A DNA stretch of 41,010 bases, taken from Cyanobacteria bacterium PR.3.49 (lineage in GTDB: Bacteria > Cyanobacteriota > Vampirovibrionia > Obscuribacterales > Obscuribacteraceae). Below, piece by piece: positions 1 through 8,704 of the stretch; the stretch's first letter is position 1; the number at the start of each line of letters is the position of its first letter. The position numbers and the translations under genes were made by a program. The notes under the pieces were generated by a model. The model was not told where the DNA came from and made no database searches. It was given only the letters and a program-made list of their open reading frames with translations. Location: contig PNKB01000025.1 of the NCBI GenBank assembly GCA_013997645.1, positions 1 to 41,010 of the forward strand, in the 5' to 3' direction.

Positions 1-1
1 T

Positions 2-1147
2 ATGGGACTTGACACTGAAACTATTCCAATCGTCAATTTCGACATGCTGCGCCTTATTTTGGACAATATGGTGGATGGTGTCATCGTCGCTGATGAAAAA
101 TGCAATTTCATCGTATATAACAGCAAAGCCGAAGAAATAATCGGCAGAAGCGTTACCGACAGCAAACGCGAAGTATGGCCCAGCTACTTCGGAATTTTCA
201 AACCCGACAAGACAACTTTGTGCCCTCCGGAAGAATTGCCGATGACTCGCGCAATAAATGGAGAAACAGTTTTCCAGGAAGAAGCATGGATACGCAACGA
301 GAATGTGCCGGAGGGAGTCTGGGTCAGCATTAACGCCACTCCGCTGCGCGATGAGAACGGACAGATTGTCGGCGGCGTTGGAGTCTTCCGCGATATCACG
401 GGGCAAAAAGTTGCCGCTCAAAAGATTGAACTGGCTGCTAAAGAACTGGCCAAATCACACAAAGAACTGCAAAATCTGGCTTTTGCCGTATCACATGAAT
501 TGCAAGGGCCTATTAGCATTGTCACCAGCTATTTGAATTTGCTGTCCATTCGCTATAAAGACAGGCTTGGATCTGATGCTGATGAATTCATCGAGAAAGT
601 AGTGAACGCCAGCAAAATAATCGAGCGCATGCTAGATGATTTATGGATTTATGCGCGTATAAACAAACAGGAGACGGATGCGCGTGAGATCAGCCTGACA
701 GGGCTTGTCGACGACATTCTCAACGAGATGCGCGCCAAAATCGAGACCAATAACGCCGGAGTTCATCGCGCCATTCTGCCGATTGTTTTAGGACACAAAG
801 CGCAAATTCATTACTTGTTCAAAAGTTTGATAGACAACGCTATTGATTTCAGAAAACCTGGAGAGGCGCCAATCGTCAATATCGAGGTCGAGGAAAGTCC
901 TGACTGCTGGTGGTTTTCCGTTCAAGACAATGGCATCGGTATTAAAGACGACGAGTGTCGCGAAATTTTCAAACTGTTCCATCGCATCGACGGCAAACCG
1001 GAGGGCGGAAGAACAGGTATGGGGCTGCCCATAGCAAAGAAAATCGTGGAACATCACAAAGGTCAGATCTTTGCCGAATCAAAATCCGGAGTCGGTTCAA
1101 CTATCCGCTTCAGCCTTGCCAAACCGGTAGTTGAGCAAAGTCGATAA
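2..1147 (+). CDS. PAS-domain sensor histidine kinase (possibly cut at 5' end)
   Basis: Two-component sensor kinase that would autophosphorylate on His and pass the phosphate to an unlinked response regulator. A PAS domain spans about residues 18-135 and ends in the typical FRDITGQK segment. A short coiled coil (138-158) leads to the HisKA domain with His165 in AVSHELQGP. The HATPase_c domain shows the N box (LIDNAIDF), G1 box (DNGIGI) and G2 box (GRTGMGLPIAKKI). The HisKA sequence is of the bacteriophytochrome-like subtype (SHELQGP rather than SHELRTP). No membrane segment is visible, so the visible part looks cytosolic. The ATG is at base 2 of the window, so upstream sequence cannot be judged and the real gene may start earlier. 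No response regulator lies next to it. Confidence 0.9.
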   Translation: MGLDTETIPIVNFDMLRLILDNMVDGVIVADEKCNFIVYNSKAEEIIGRSVTDSKREVWPSYFGIFKPDKTTLCPPEELPMTRAINGETVFQEEAWIRNENVPEGVWVSINATPLRDENGQIVGGVGVFRDITGQKVAAQKIELAAKELAKSHKELQNLAFAVSHELQGPISIVTSYLNLLSIRYKDRLGSDADEFIEKVVNASKIIERMLDDLWIYARINKQETDAREISLTGLVDDILNEMRAKIETNNAGVHRAILPIVLGHKAQIHYLFKSLIDNAIDFRKPGEAPIVNIEVEESPDCWWFSVQDNGIGIKDDECREIFKLFHRIDGKPEGGRTGMGLPIAKKIVEHHKGQIFAESKSGVGSTIRFSLAKPVVEQSR

Positions 1148-1261
1148 TGGCGGAGAAAATGCGCTGCGGGCAGGCGATGTTTAAGAGATACTGAACCTGC
1201 ACTGTTGCAAAGCGACCAGGATATATGATGGCAAAACGCTCTCAACAAATTCTAAGTTTCT

Positions 1262-1609
1262 ATGTATCTCGAAATCAAACTGCTCGGACTCTTCATTTTC
1301 TTTGTGGTCTGGACATTCATTGCTGTTGTCGAAGGAAGAGACTGGTTTGAGGTTTTTACTTTCCAGCGCCCACATGGCTGGTCGGATGGACTCGGCGTCC
1401 CGGTTTTCTGCTTATTCATTTTTGTCGTAATTGTTCTCTGCAATGCCAGCTATAGCACTGCCGGCGGATGCTATCCCAGTTATGAAGAGAGCTATCCGAT
1501 AAAAGCAGCGACTAGCCACACTTCAAAGGCTGTTTCGAAGTCACATAAGATTGCCGCCCATCTCAAAAAGCCCAAAGTTAAACACGCTGTTGCGACTGGA
1601 CATAATTAG
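1262..1609 (+). CDS. Small two-helix membrane protein, unknown function
   Basis: A 115-residue protein not recognised as a known family. Two hydrophobic stretches (about residues 5-25 and 46-62) look like membrane helices. They are separated by a short loop with aromatic residues (WFEVFTFQRPHGW). The tail is rich in Lys, His and Ser and poor in acidic residues, so it could touch nucleic acid or acidic phospholipid head groups; that is a guess. It follows the PAS kinase by 114 bases on the same strand and could be cotranscribed. No clear SD precedes the ATG, so the start is uncertain. It does not overlap any better candidate over most of its length. Confidence 0.55.
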   Translation: MYLEIKLLGLFIFFVVWTFIAVVEGRDWFEVFTFQRPHGWSDGLGVPVFCLFIFVVIVLCNASYSTAGGCYPSYEESYPIKAATSHTSKAVSKSHKIAAHLKKPKVKHAVATGHN

Positions 1610-1735
1610 TTCGCCCGGCTGCAATTTCATTGCCAACAGTGCCTGAAAAGGGAATATTGATAGCAGTTTGCGGCATTGATCCGGCGGGCTATGGAGTCGA
1701 AATCCCCAATCAAGGAAACCAAGGCGGCAGTCACG

Positions 1736-2509
1736 ATGCTGCGCTTGCTTGCGCTTTCTATTTGTGTCTTTACGGTGAGCATGGATCGGCCGGCCGTTGC
1801 TGGTCAGAAGAGAGCGACCAATGGTCCGCCTCATGACAAAATGTTGTACATCGAAGGAACCAGTGACCTTTTCGCCAACTTCAAAGGTCGGGCGACAGAA
1901 AATGCCATACACATACAAAGCAGGATGGGCGGTTCAATATGGAAAGAGCAATCAGCTAATTCCGTAACTCTCTACAACAATGAAAACAAGGTCTATTTCG
2001 TCCAAACGGTAAAAGCCTACCTGCTGGATCTCAATCAGGATTTTTTGCCCATCTCAATTGATGAGTGGGAAACGCCAACTCAAACCGTGTTCGAGGGGCG
2101 TCCGGCCAAAGTCTACAAAGGTTTCGCCAAACTCGGAAAGTTGGGCAGACAACATGTTGCAGATGTGACTTGTATTGACAATACTTACCTCAGTCCTTCG
2201 GCACACCGAATATGGTGCCGCTTTCTGGGGCTGAACCGTTTTGATATTGGCATTCCGGTTTCACTCATGCAAAAGCGAGCACCTCTTTTGAGCTGCGATA
2301 CTAAAGTGATGAAACTCGGCTCGCCCCGGTGGTGCAGAGCACTAACCACCAACAAAATTAAAGAGGTTCCAATCGATAAGAACGGTTTTTCAGTGAAAGC
2401 GAATTGGAAACAAGCCAAGGATAAAGCAGGGCTGCTTTTCTCTAAAGACGGCAGTTTGCGAGCCCATGAAATAGACGATTTTTTCAGATCCGACCAGAGC
2501 AAGTTTTGA
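1736..2509 (+). CDS. Secreted protein of unknown function
   Basis: Predicted exported protein of 257 residues. The ATG chosen begins a signal-peptide-like segment (MLRLLALSICVFTVSM, then RPAVAGQ as a likely cleavage region). An AAGG lies about 11 bases upstream. An in-frame ATG at 1691 would add 15 residues including several Lys and is a real alternative; the still longer frame opens with TTG. The mature part alternates short beta-like stretches (LYNNENKVYFV, ATENAIHIQSRM) in a way reminiscent of periplasmic LolA/DUF4412-type beta proteins, but I cannot assign a family. Three or four Cys occur in the second half and could form disulfides. The gene ends one base before the convergent rhomboid gene, so the two share a 3' boundary. 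Confidence 0.7.
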   Translation: MLRLLALSICVFTVSMDRPAVAGQKRATNGPPHDKMLYIEGTSDLFANFKGRATENAIHIQSRMGGSIWKEQSANSVTLYNNENKVYFVQTVKAYLLDLNQDFLPISIDEWETPTQTVFEGRPAKVYKGFAKLGKLGRQHVADVTCIDNTYLSPSAHRIWCRFLGLNRFDIGIPVSLMQKRAPLLSCDTKVMKLGSPRWCRALTTNKIKEVPIDKNGFSVKANWKQAKDKAGLLFSKDGSLRAHEIDDFFRSDQSKF

Positions 2510-2510
2510 C

Positions 2511-4136
2511 TTAGGCTTCTTGCACTACCACTTTTAAGTCGGAATTTTTATTCGGTTGCTTGGGCTGCAAAAGCAGACCGATAAGAAACCCGAAAACCAG
2601 TCCGCCCAGATGAGCCATTGATGCGACATGCGGCATGAAGCGATCGAGCACCACTTGAGAAAGTGCCAATCCGAGCATCCAGGACAATTCCTGGCGCCTT
2701 ACTCCTTTAGGCAGGCGATCTTTCAGTCTCCAGATTCCGGCTGCTACCGCACCGAAGATGCCCATGATAGCGCCTGATGCGCCGACTGCCGGCATCTCAG
2801 GTGCAAGCAGTACATGACTCATTCCGCTCAGAATACCTGCGGCAAAATAGATTAAGACGAATCTGCCGGGACCATAAATATTCACCGCCATCCGGCCGAA
2901 CCAGAACAAACCGATCACGTTCAACAACGCATGTGAAATATGAGCATGCAGGAAAAGATAGGTGACGAGTCGCCACCACTGCCCTTGCATGACGTAGTGA
3001 GCATCAAGCCTGCCGAACATATGACTGAGATTAATAGCAATGGAACTGTTTGGCAAAAACCTGAGCGACTCGACAGTCAAGATCAAAACGACCAGAGCGG
3101 TAACCACAAAAGACGCTTTCGTAGGAAAGATCACTTTCTCGACAAACTCGCATTGCTCAAAAATCTTTCGCCCTCGAAGGACGGCATCATGCACGTTTCC
3201 ACTCAAGTGAACTATTTCGGATCTGTTGATGCGGTCGAGCTGGTTTTGAACACGGGCCAGCCAATTGGCCGGTCCATTCTGCTCCTGAATTAACTGAGTG
3301 CATTTGAGAAACTGGATTTTTGCCTCTCCAACTTTCTCAGCGGCAACCTGGCAGCGCGCCAGCCAATAGAGTTTCACATACTCAGGCAGAGCCATTTTGC
3401 CGGTGTCGCCGACGGCAAACATTTTTTCCGTGTCCTGCTCTGCTCCCAGCAAGGCAAAATAGGGAAGCAAAGTCAAAGCAACACTTTTGGTACTGGCTCT
3501 TGATTCGCTAAGTTGGGATTTCTCCAGTGTGTGCGCAGCCAGATCGGCGTTTCCAACCTCGAGATAAGCCCTGGAAGCGGCCAGGGACAGACGGTGAGAA
3601 ACATTTTTTTGACTAGCGACAGCCGCCTCATACTCGTCGACAATATCCTGCCACTGACCAAGCACTGCCCGACCGGATAGTCTGTAAGTGTGAATCACGT
3701 CGCTGACCGCTTTGGGCAATTTGCGCTTTTCCCAGGCGGAAAGCAGCTCTAGCGCCTCATCAACTCTTCTTTCCAGAAAGAGCGAATTAGCTCGCGTCAT
3801 ATCAATCCAGAATTGGCCGGGTTGTCCCCAATAAAAATACTTGAGTTTGTGCGCATATTCGATTGCTTGATTGGCGCGCAAAAGAGAGACGCATGTATCG
3901 AGCCTTGAGAGCAGCAATCTGGGAACGACTGCAAAAAAAACGAAGAGAAGCCAGCCGACAGGAGCGAAAATCCAATCCGGTCCGATCGTCAGTCCAAGAA
4001 TGCCGCAAAGTCCGATCAATGAAACCTGAAGGATGAAACCCCATGCCCATGCAAATCCGAGCTGCAAGCGCATGATCAGAGCGAGCACGGAAAAGAGGAT
4101 CAGCGGGTATAACCAGAAGCTAAATTGCGTCTGCAT
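2511..4136 (-). CDS. Rhomboid intramembrane serine protease with N-terminal TPR-like region
   Basis: Intramembrane serine protease that would cut membrane proteins within or near their transmembrane helices. The rhomboid domain occupies about residues 345-525. It shows GASGAIMG with nucleophile Ser454, the partner His509 in MAHLGGLVFGF, the WWRLVTYLFLHA segment and HALLNVIGL. These are the hallmarks of the family (S54). The first 75 residues hold two or three extra hydrophobic helices. Residues about 85-310 form a soluble helical region with TPR-like periodicity (RANSLFLERRVDEALELL; SRAYLEVGNADLAAHTLE). At 541 residues it is roughly twice the length of a minimal rhomboid. TPR units on rhomboids are known in other bacteria (YqgP of Bacillus carries them C-terminally); here they lie N-terminally between membrane parts. 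The gene converges on the secreted-protein gene with no spacer. Confidence 0.92.
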   Translation of the reverse strand: MQTQFSFWLYPLILFSVLALIMRLQLGFAWAWGFILQVSLIGLCGILGLTIGPDWIFAPVGWLLFVFFAVVPRLLLSRLDTCVSLLRANQAIEYAHKLKYFYWGQPGQFWIDMTRANSLFLERRVDEALELLSAWEKRKLPKAVSDVIHTYRLSGRAVLGQWQDIVDEYEAAVASQKNVSHRLSLAASRAYLEVGNADLAAHTLEKSQLSESRASTKSVALTLLPYFALLGAEQDTEKMFAVGDTGKMALPEYVKLYWLARCQVAAEKVGEAKIQFLKCTQLIQEQNGPANWLARVQNQLDRINRSEIVHLSGNVHDAVLRGRKIFEQCEFVEKVIFPTKASFVVTALVVLILTVESLRFLPNSSIAINLSHMFGRLDAHYVMQGQWWRLVTYLFLHAHISHALLNVIGLFWFGRMAVNIYGPGRFVLIYFAAGILSGMSHVLLAPEMPAVGASGAIMGIFGAVAAGIWRLKDRLPKGVRRQELSWMLGLALSQVVLDRFMPHVASMAHLGGLVFGFLIGLLLQPKQPNKNSDLKVVVQEA

Positions 4137-4158
4137 CAGAAAGTGTTACCCCTGTCTA

Positions 4159-4905
4159 TCAATTGCGTTCGTTCTTGCGAGCCGGTATCGCTTTGACAAA
4201 TCTTTCAGTAATAAGTTGCGGACGGGTAATTGCCGAGCCGACTACGACTGCGTGCACGCCTACATCGAAGGCGCGAGTCACTTCATCAGGATGCCAAACA
4301 CGGCCTTCCAAAATTACAGGACAATCCATATGCTGGCAGAGATCTTTCAATAGTTCGAAACTAGGCCCGTGCTCGGGCGGCAGTACCGTTTCTTCAGTAT
4401 ATCCATACATGGTAGAGGAGATCACGTCGGCTCCTGCCTCGCGCGCTGCTACGCCTTCGGAAAACGTGGCTACATCGGCCCAGACCGGCAGGTTCAAATG
4501 GTCGTGAATTTTTTTTATTTGTTCTTTCAATGTCAGCCCATCCGGTCGTGGTCTGGCTGTTGCATCAAGGGCAATGATGTCGGCTCCGGCGACAGCCAAA
4601 GATTCTGCATCAGCAAATGAACCTGTGATGTAGACCTTCTTCAAACGTTCCGACGGGGGAATTGTGTCATCCTTGGTCAGCCCGATGATGGGCAATTTGG
4701 TTTTAGTGCGCACCAGCTTTATATTATCGACGCCTTCCAATCTCAAGGCGCCGGCACCGCCATTGATGGCAGATAGGGCCAGGGCAAGGATATGCTCAGG
4801 CGAGCAGAGAGGTTCTCCCGTGCTCGCCTGGCAAGAGACTATGAGTTCGCCTGCAACTTGTTTGACAGCCGGCCATTTGCAGCCGTCTGAAGCAGTAGTG
4901 CTCAT
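4159..4905 (-). CDS. nanE: N-acetylmannosamine-6-phosphate 2-epimerase
   Basis: Converts N-acetylmannosamine 6-phosphate to N-acetylglucosamine 6-phosphate, a step of sialic acid and ManNAc use, in the cytosol. The sequence follows the TIM-barrel NanE family throughout. It has LIVSCQASTGEPL near the N terminus, GLTKDD with Lys78 at the catalytic Lys position, GADIIALDATARPRP, ADVATFSEG, a STMYGYT segment, and ILEGRV with Glu200 as the likely catalytic acid. VVVGSAITRP forms the phosphate-binding end. At 248 residues it is slightly longer than usual because of both termini. AGGAG lies six bases before the ATG. It follows the aldehyde dehydrogenase by 11 bases in the same direction, so the two are an operon. 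No nanA, nanK, nagA or transporter is nearby, so the substrate source is unclear. Confidence 0.93.
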   Translation of the reverse strand: MSTTASDGCKWPAVKQVAGELIVSCQASTGEPLCSPEHILALALSAINGGAGALRLEGVDNIKLVRTKTKLPIIGLTKDDTIPPSERLKKVYITGSFADAESLAVAGADIIALDATARPRPDGLTLKEQIKKIHDHLNLPVWADVATFSEGVAAREAGADVISSTMYGYTEETVLPPEHGPSFELLKDLCQHMDCPVILEGRVWHPDEVTRAFDVGVHAVVVGSAITRPQLITERFVKAIPARKNERN

Positions 4906-4916
4906 AGCGTCTCCTT

Positions 4917-6359
4917 TTACTTGATGTTCAAGTTCAAGCAGATGAATTTCGGCTGAGTCATCTCATGCACGGCATAGCGCACACCCTCCAGACCCAATCC
5001 GGATTCCTTTCTACCGCCATATGGCATGTGATCGGAGCGGAATGTCGGAGCATCGTTGACCATGACGCCGCCTACATCGATAGTGCGTGCCGCCTTGAAG
5101 GCAATATCGAGATTGCTCGTAAAGACACCGGCTTGCAGCCCGAAGCGTCCGTCATTCATTTTGGCGATTGCCTCATCGATGGTGTCATATTGCATGATCG
5201 AAACGACGGGTCCGAACACTTCCTGACAGACAACCAGCATGTCCGCGTTTGTATCGCAAAGAACAACCGGCTCGACAAGGTGATTGCTTATCACTTTGCC
5301 GCCAGTCAAGACTTTGGCACCGGACTTGACTGCTTTGTCCACCCAATCAAGAGTTTTCTCAACCGCCCCATCATCGATCAATGGACCGACATCAGTGGAA
5401 TCATCAAGCGGGTCGCCCACTTTCAATGTTTTGACCAGTTCGACAAATTTATCGACAAATTTCTTGTAGACATTCTTTTGAACATACACACGTTGAACGG
5501 AGATGCATGTCTGTCCGGCATGAGCGTATCCGCCGCGCACGGCTCCACGCACTGCCAAATCGAGGTCGGCATCGTCATGAACGATTACTCCTGCATTGCC
5601 GCCTAACTCCAAAACCAGTCTGGTTCCGGCATGGGCGTCGCGGCGCATCTGCCAGCCGATTTCCGGGCTGCCTGTGAAGGTAAGAACGGCCAATCGCGGA
5701 TCCTTAACCAGCGCGTTGCCCTTGGAGCCGCGGCAAGGAATGATTTGCAAAACACCGTCGGGCAAGCCGGCCTCCTTCAGAATGGCAGCCAATTTTATGG
5801 ACGCGATCGGAGTTTGAGACGAAGGCTTCAAGACGATGCAATTGCCTGCAGCAATAGCTGGGGCAACTTTGTGCGCGACAAGGTTCAAGGGGAAGTTAAA
5901 GGGTGTAATACCACCGATGATACCGAGCGGTTCGCGTAAAACCAGACCGAGGCGATTTTCATTTCCAGCAGTGATATCCATGGGAATTTGTTCACCGTCA
6001 AGGCGCATTGCTTCGTGACTGGCTAAAAGAAACGTATTGGCCGCACGAGCCACTTCAATACGGGCGTCCTTAATCGGCTTTCCGCCTTCCAGGGCAATAG
6101 TGCGTGCAATGTCTTCTTTATTTTCAATGAGCAATTTCGATGCCTTGTGCAGAATTTCAGAACGCTGATGTGCAGGCATGGTGCGCATGATGTTCTTGAA
6201 CACATCTTCGGCAACGCTGAGAGCTGCATCAATCGCTTTCTCATCGGCCTGTCCGATGGCAGCGATGGTGTCACCGTTGAATGGGCTTTTTACTTCATTG
6301 AACTCTTTGGACTCGATACCACGGATCGAGAGCGGATACTTCACAACTTCTTTCAACAT
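4917..6359 (-). CDS. NAD(P)-dependent aldehyde dehydrogenase
   Basis: Oxidises an aldehyde to the acid with NAD(P)+ in the cytosol. Family marks, numbered from the start used here (480 residues), are PFNFP with Asn155, the cofactor-binding KPSSQTP and FTGSPEIG, general base Glu251 in LELGGN, and nucleophile Cys285 in GQTC, 34 residues later as expected. EVFGPV and the C-terminal YGGRKESGLG also fit. The overall pattern is closest to my memory of the lactaldehyde/phosphonoacetaldehyde-type group, so the substrate cannot be named safely. The frame extends 26 codons upstream to 6437, but the ATG at 6359 has AGGA nine bases before it and matches the usual family N terminus. It is first in an operon with nanE (11-base gap), which suggests a role in amino-sugar or short aldehyde metabolism. 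Confidence 0.93.
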   Translation of the reverse strand: MLKEVVKYPLSIRGIESKEFNEVKSPFNGDTIAAIGQADEKAIDAALSVAEDVFKNIMRTMPAHQRSEILHKASKLLIENKEDIARTIALEGGKPIKDARIEVARAANTFLLASHEAMRLDGEQIPMDITAGNENRLGLVLREPLGIIGGITPFNFPLNLVAHKVAPAIAAGNCIVLKPSSQTPIASIKLAAILKEAGLPDGVLQIIPCRGSKGNALVKDPRLAVLTFTGSPEIGWQMRRDAHAGTRLVLELGGNAGVIVHDDADLDLAVRGAVRGGYAHAGQTCISVQRVYVQKNVYKKFVDKFVELVKTLKVGDPLDDSTDVGPLIDDGAVEKTLDWVDKAVKSGAKVLTGGKVISNHLVEPVVLCDTNADMLVVCQEVFGPVVSIMQYDTIDEAIAKMNDGRFGLQAGVFTSNLDIAFKAARTIDVGGVMVNDAPTFRSDHMPYGGRKESGLGLEGVRYAVHEMTQPKFICLNLNIK

Positions 6360-6492
6360 GAGAATTGATCCTGATTTTGAATTGGCTTTTAAAAATGGCG
6401 TTTGAGATGGACAAAATGAAAAACTATAAATCCGCAATGCGAAAGTTTACCTGCCTTATTCGGCAATGTTTCCGCATCTAAACCGCTAAGAA

Positions 6493-6702
6493 TTATATCG
6501 TGCCCTCATACTTAAGATAGGCATAGATAGCCCCTTTTATTTCCTTTGGACCGATTGCCTCCGAGCAGAACAGCAAAGTGCTGCCGCCGTATCGACCCTG
6601 AACATTCGCCATTCCGGTAGAAATGACCGGAAACTTAAGCCCTTCTAGACTTAAGGGCTTTATAAACAACTGAATCTTCCAGCTTGGCAATGGTAAACTC
6701 AT
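6493..6702 (-). CDS. Small hypothetical protein
   Basis: A 69-residue frame, not recognised. It has a good SD (AAGGGG about six bases before the ATG). Composition looks protein-like: no low-complexity run, alternating hydrophobic strands (LKFPVISTGMANV; STLLFCSEAI) and a short helix-like end (GPKEIKGAIYAYLK). No signal peptide or membrane helix is evident. It lies 133 bases upstream of the aldehyde dehydrogenase start on the same strand and could be the first gene of that operon. The short length leaves real doubt. Confidence 0.45.
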   Translation of the reverse strand: MSLPLPSWKIQLFIKPLSLEGLKFPVISTGMANVQGRYGGSTLLFCSEAIGPKEIKGAIYAYLKYEGTI

Positions 6703-6826
6703 CCTTACCCCTTACTGACAAGCAGTCATCTCTTGACTACCTCAACTCTGCAAAACAGGCGAACGCTCGAAATGTCGCCACCCGCTGGAAAACCTTGTTC
6801 AGTAATAGAAAGGAAACTCTCTCAGG

Positions 6827-8044
6827 ATGTCGAAGGCGAAATCCATTTCTCTAGCTCCAACTCGAGTTCGGAAAGGATCTGAAAAACTCCCGGTCATGTT
6901 CGGCACTGCCGTATGCCTGGCTTTGTGTCTTGCCGCGCAAGGTCAAGCCACAAACAACCGCCTGCTCGAAAATCCGAACGTTTCGCCGGAAACCAAAAAC
7001 AAGCTCCTGCAGATCGAAAAACGCCGCAAGGAATTGCATGAAAGAGCTGCTCAGGCTCGTCAAAAAGAGCAGCTGGCAATGATCAAATTGTCGAGCATCA
7101 CAAAGAAGCTCAACACGGCAACTGGTCAGCTCGTAGACTCCAAGCACCAGCTGAAACGCACCGAGCATAAACTAATTGAAACTGTGCAAGTGCTCACGGT
7201 GACGCAGACTAAAGAAGAAAAACTGACAGCCGGAGCGGCAAAACGCTTACGCGAAATCTACGAAGGGCAGCGACTAAGCTTTTTGGAAATGCTTTTCCAA
7301 ATGGATTCACTGCAATCTTTTCTGGACAACATGTATTTTCAGGAACGTGTGGCCGAAGAAGACAGAAAACTTCTCAATGAATTGCGCGCCAAAGCAGCCG
7401 TTCTGCACTCACGCAAAGGCGCGCTTGCCGATGAAAAAGACAAGATTGGCAGCATGGTCAGCGAATTTGCCAAAAAAGCTTTAGACATTGCCAAAGCTCG
7501 CTTCGAGCAAGAGCAGGTGGCAACCAAGTTGAAGAGTCAGCGTGCTTTCTATGAACAGGCCGAACACCAACTGGCCAGCGAATCGCATAGATTGGAATCA
7601 CAAATTCTGGCCATGCAGCGCTCGGCAAGAAGTTCCAACAAGCCTGCTCAAACTGGATCGGGCAATCTTTCCATGCCGCTCAAAGCGCATATAACCTCAC
7701 CTTTCGGTTGGCGCCGGCATCCAATATTCGGCGTGCGAAAATTCCACACCGGCATCGATCTGGCCGGTCCTAACCGCTCGGCAATTCGCGCCGCCGACAG
7801 TGGCAGTGTGCTCTTTACCGGATGGTACGGCGGTTATGGAAAAGTGGTGATCATCAGCCACGGCAGCGATATGGCTACACTTTATGCGCACTTGTCGCGT
7901 GCGGCTGTTGCTGTCGGCGACAATGTAGGCAAAGGTGATGTGATCGGATACGAGGGCACCACCGGCTTTTCAACCGGACCGCACTTGCATTTCGAAGTGC
8001 GCGTCAATGGCAAGCCGAACAATCCTCTCAATTATTTGCGCTAG
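6827..8044 (+). CDS. M23 family metallopeptidase, EnvC-like murein hydrolase
   Basis: Cell-wall enzyme or hydrolase activator in the periplasm. Residues about 20-42 form a signal peptide or anchor (VMFGTAVCLALCLAAQGQA). Residues about 50-270 are a long charged coiled coil, as in EnvC/NlpD-type division proteins. The C-terminal LytM/M23 domain (about 285-405) begins with ITSPFGWRRHP. It keeps the zinc ligands His307 and Asp311 in FHTGID and the HLH motif at 386-388 (GPHLHFEV). Because the ligands are intact, it may be an active endopeptidase rather than a degenerate activator like E. coli EnvC. It stands alone, 124 bases downstream of the divergent small gene. A perfect 10-bp stem-loop lies about 107 bases after its stop. 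Confidence 0.93.
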   Translation: MSKAKSISLAPTRVRKGSEKLPVMFGTAVCLALCLAAQGQATNNRLLENPNVSPETKNKLLQIEKRRKELHERAAQARQKEQLAMIKLSSITKKLNTATGQLVDSKHQLKRTEHKLIETVQVLTVTQTKEEKLTAGAAKRLREIYEGQRLSFLEMLFQMDSLQSFLDNMYFQERVAEEDRKLLNELRAKAAVLHSRKGALADEKDKIGSMVSEFAKKALDIAKARFEQEQVATKLKSQRAFYEQAEHQLASESHRLESQILAMQRSARSSNKPAQTGSGNLSMPLKAHITSPFGWRRHPIFGVRKFHTGIDLAGPNRSAIRAADSGSVLFTGWYGGYGKVVIISHGSDMATLYAHLSRAAVAVGDNVGKGDVIGYEGTTGFSTGPHLHFEVRVNGKPNNPLNYLR

Positions 8045-8150
8045 GAATTCACTTTCCTTCCCGTGAAGATTGTCGAAGTTAGGACAGCAAGTGCCGCTTG
8101 TCTGCCAGAAGAGAAAAGCATGCTGAACTTGCTCTGCGCCAACCAATGCA

Positions 8151-8183
8151 AAACGCCACGAAACTTTCGAATCCGTGGCGTTT
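8151..8183. terminator. Perfect 10-bp inverted repeat between convergent genes
   Basis: AAACGCCACG and its exact complement CGTGGCGTTT flank a 13-base loop. The element sits between the 3' end of the M23 gene (+) and the 3' end of the 85-residue gene (-). It ends in only TTT on the plus strand and has AAA/TTT-type tails on both strands, so a weak bidirectional terminator is the simplest reading. The stem is perfect, but the U tract is short. Confidence 0.5.
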
Positions 8184-8252
8184 ACCGATGCATTTTCGAC
8201 TGGGTCAAATTGCAGGCTAACCAATGAGCCGCATCTACCAGTCTCTTTACAC

Positions 8253-8510
8253 TTAGGCTATGCGTTGAGCTTTGTTCTTCAGCTCTTTGACGAGGTCTTC
8301 TTGCCCTAGCAAGTATCCTCTTCTGGCTTGATCATCAGCATAGGAGATGATCGCTTCGGTGACGTTATTGAGCATGGAAATCGGCACAAACTCACTGATT
8401 TGATTCAGCAAGCGCTCAACAGTGACCCACTCTTCGGTGTTCAGTGGAATGGCATCATCCAATCTGGCGATTATCGTGTAGTTGCGGAGTTTATCTGCCC
8501 TGGTATTCAT
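8253..8510 (-). CDS. Small soluble hypothetical protein
   Basis: An 85-residue, mostly helical, charged protein with no signal peptide or membrane segment. Not recognised. It contains LNTEEWVTVERLLNQISEFVP and a C-terminal helix ending KELKNKAQRIA. AGGTGA lies about nine bases before the ATG. It is on the same strand as the CCA-adding enzyme gene upstream (195-base gap), so it may have its own promoter. The reading is supported by the start signal and by normal codon use. The overlapping plus-strand frame looks like a shadow. Confidence 0.6.
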   Translation of the reverse strand: MNTRADKLRNYTIIARLDDAIPLNTEEWVTVERLLNQISEFVPISMLNNVTEAIISYADDQARRGYLLGQEDLVKELKNKAQRIA

Positions 8511-8704
8511 TGCCTGTCACCTGCATGTGTGATTCCGACCCGCGGTTGCGCATAATTCGCTGGTTAAGCTCTTTGCTGCCCAACCCTTGGAAACCGCTAT
8601 AGTTACTGGCTTCAAGAACCGAAATCGGTTTCTATCTCACCGAGACTTTTATGCCCGGAAATTTTTTGTTTAACACCACTTAATAGTTGCCAAGCCTAAA
8701 AACG

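Noticed and set aside
1541-1918. Minus-strand frame of 125 codons
   Set aside because: Overlaps the end of the small membrane protein and the start of the secreted protein, has no domain, and no start signal was found.
8617-8634. Small inverted repeat near AACCGAAATCGGTT as a cca terminator
   Set aside because: The stem is short and no T run follows on the minus strand.
8511-8704. tRNA gene suspected from a GATTCCGACCC-like segment
   Set aside because: No acceptor, D or anticodon arm could be folded around it.
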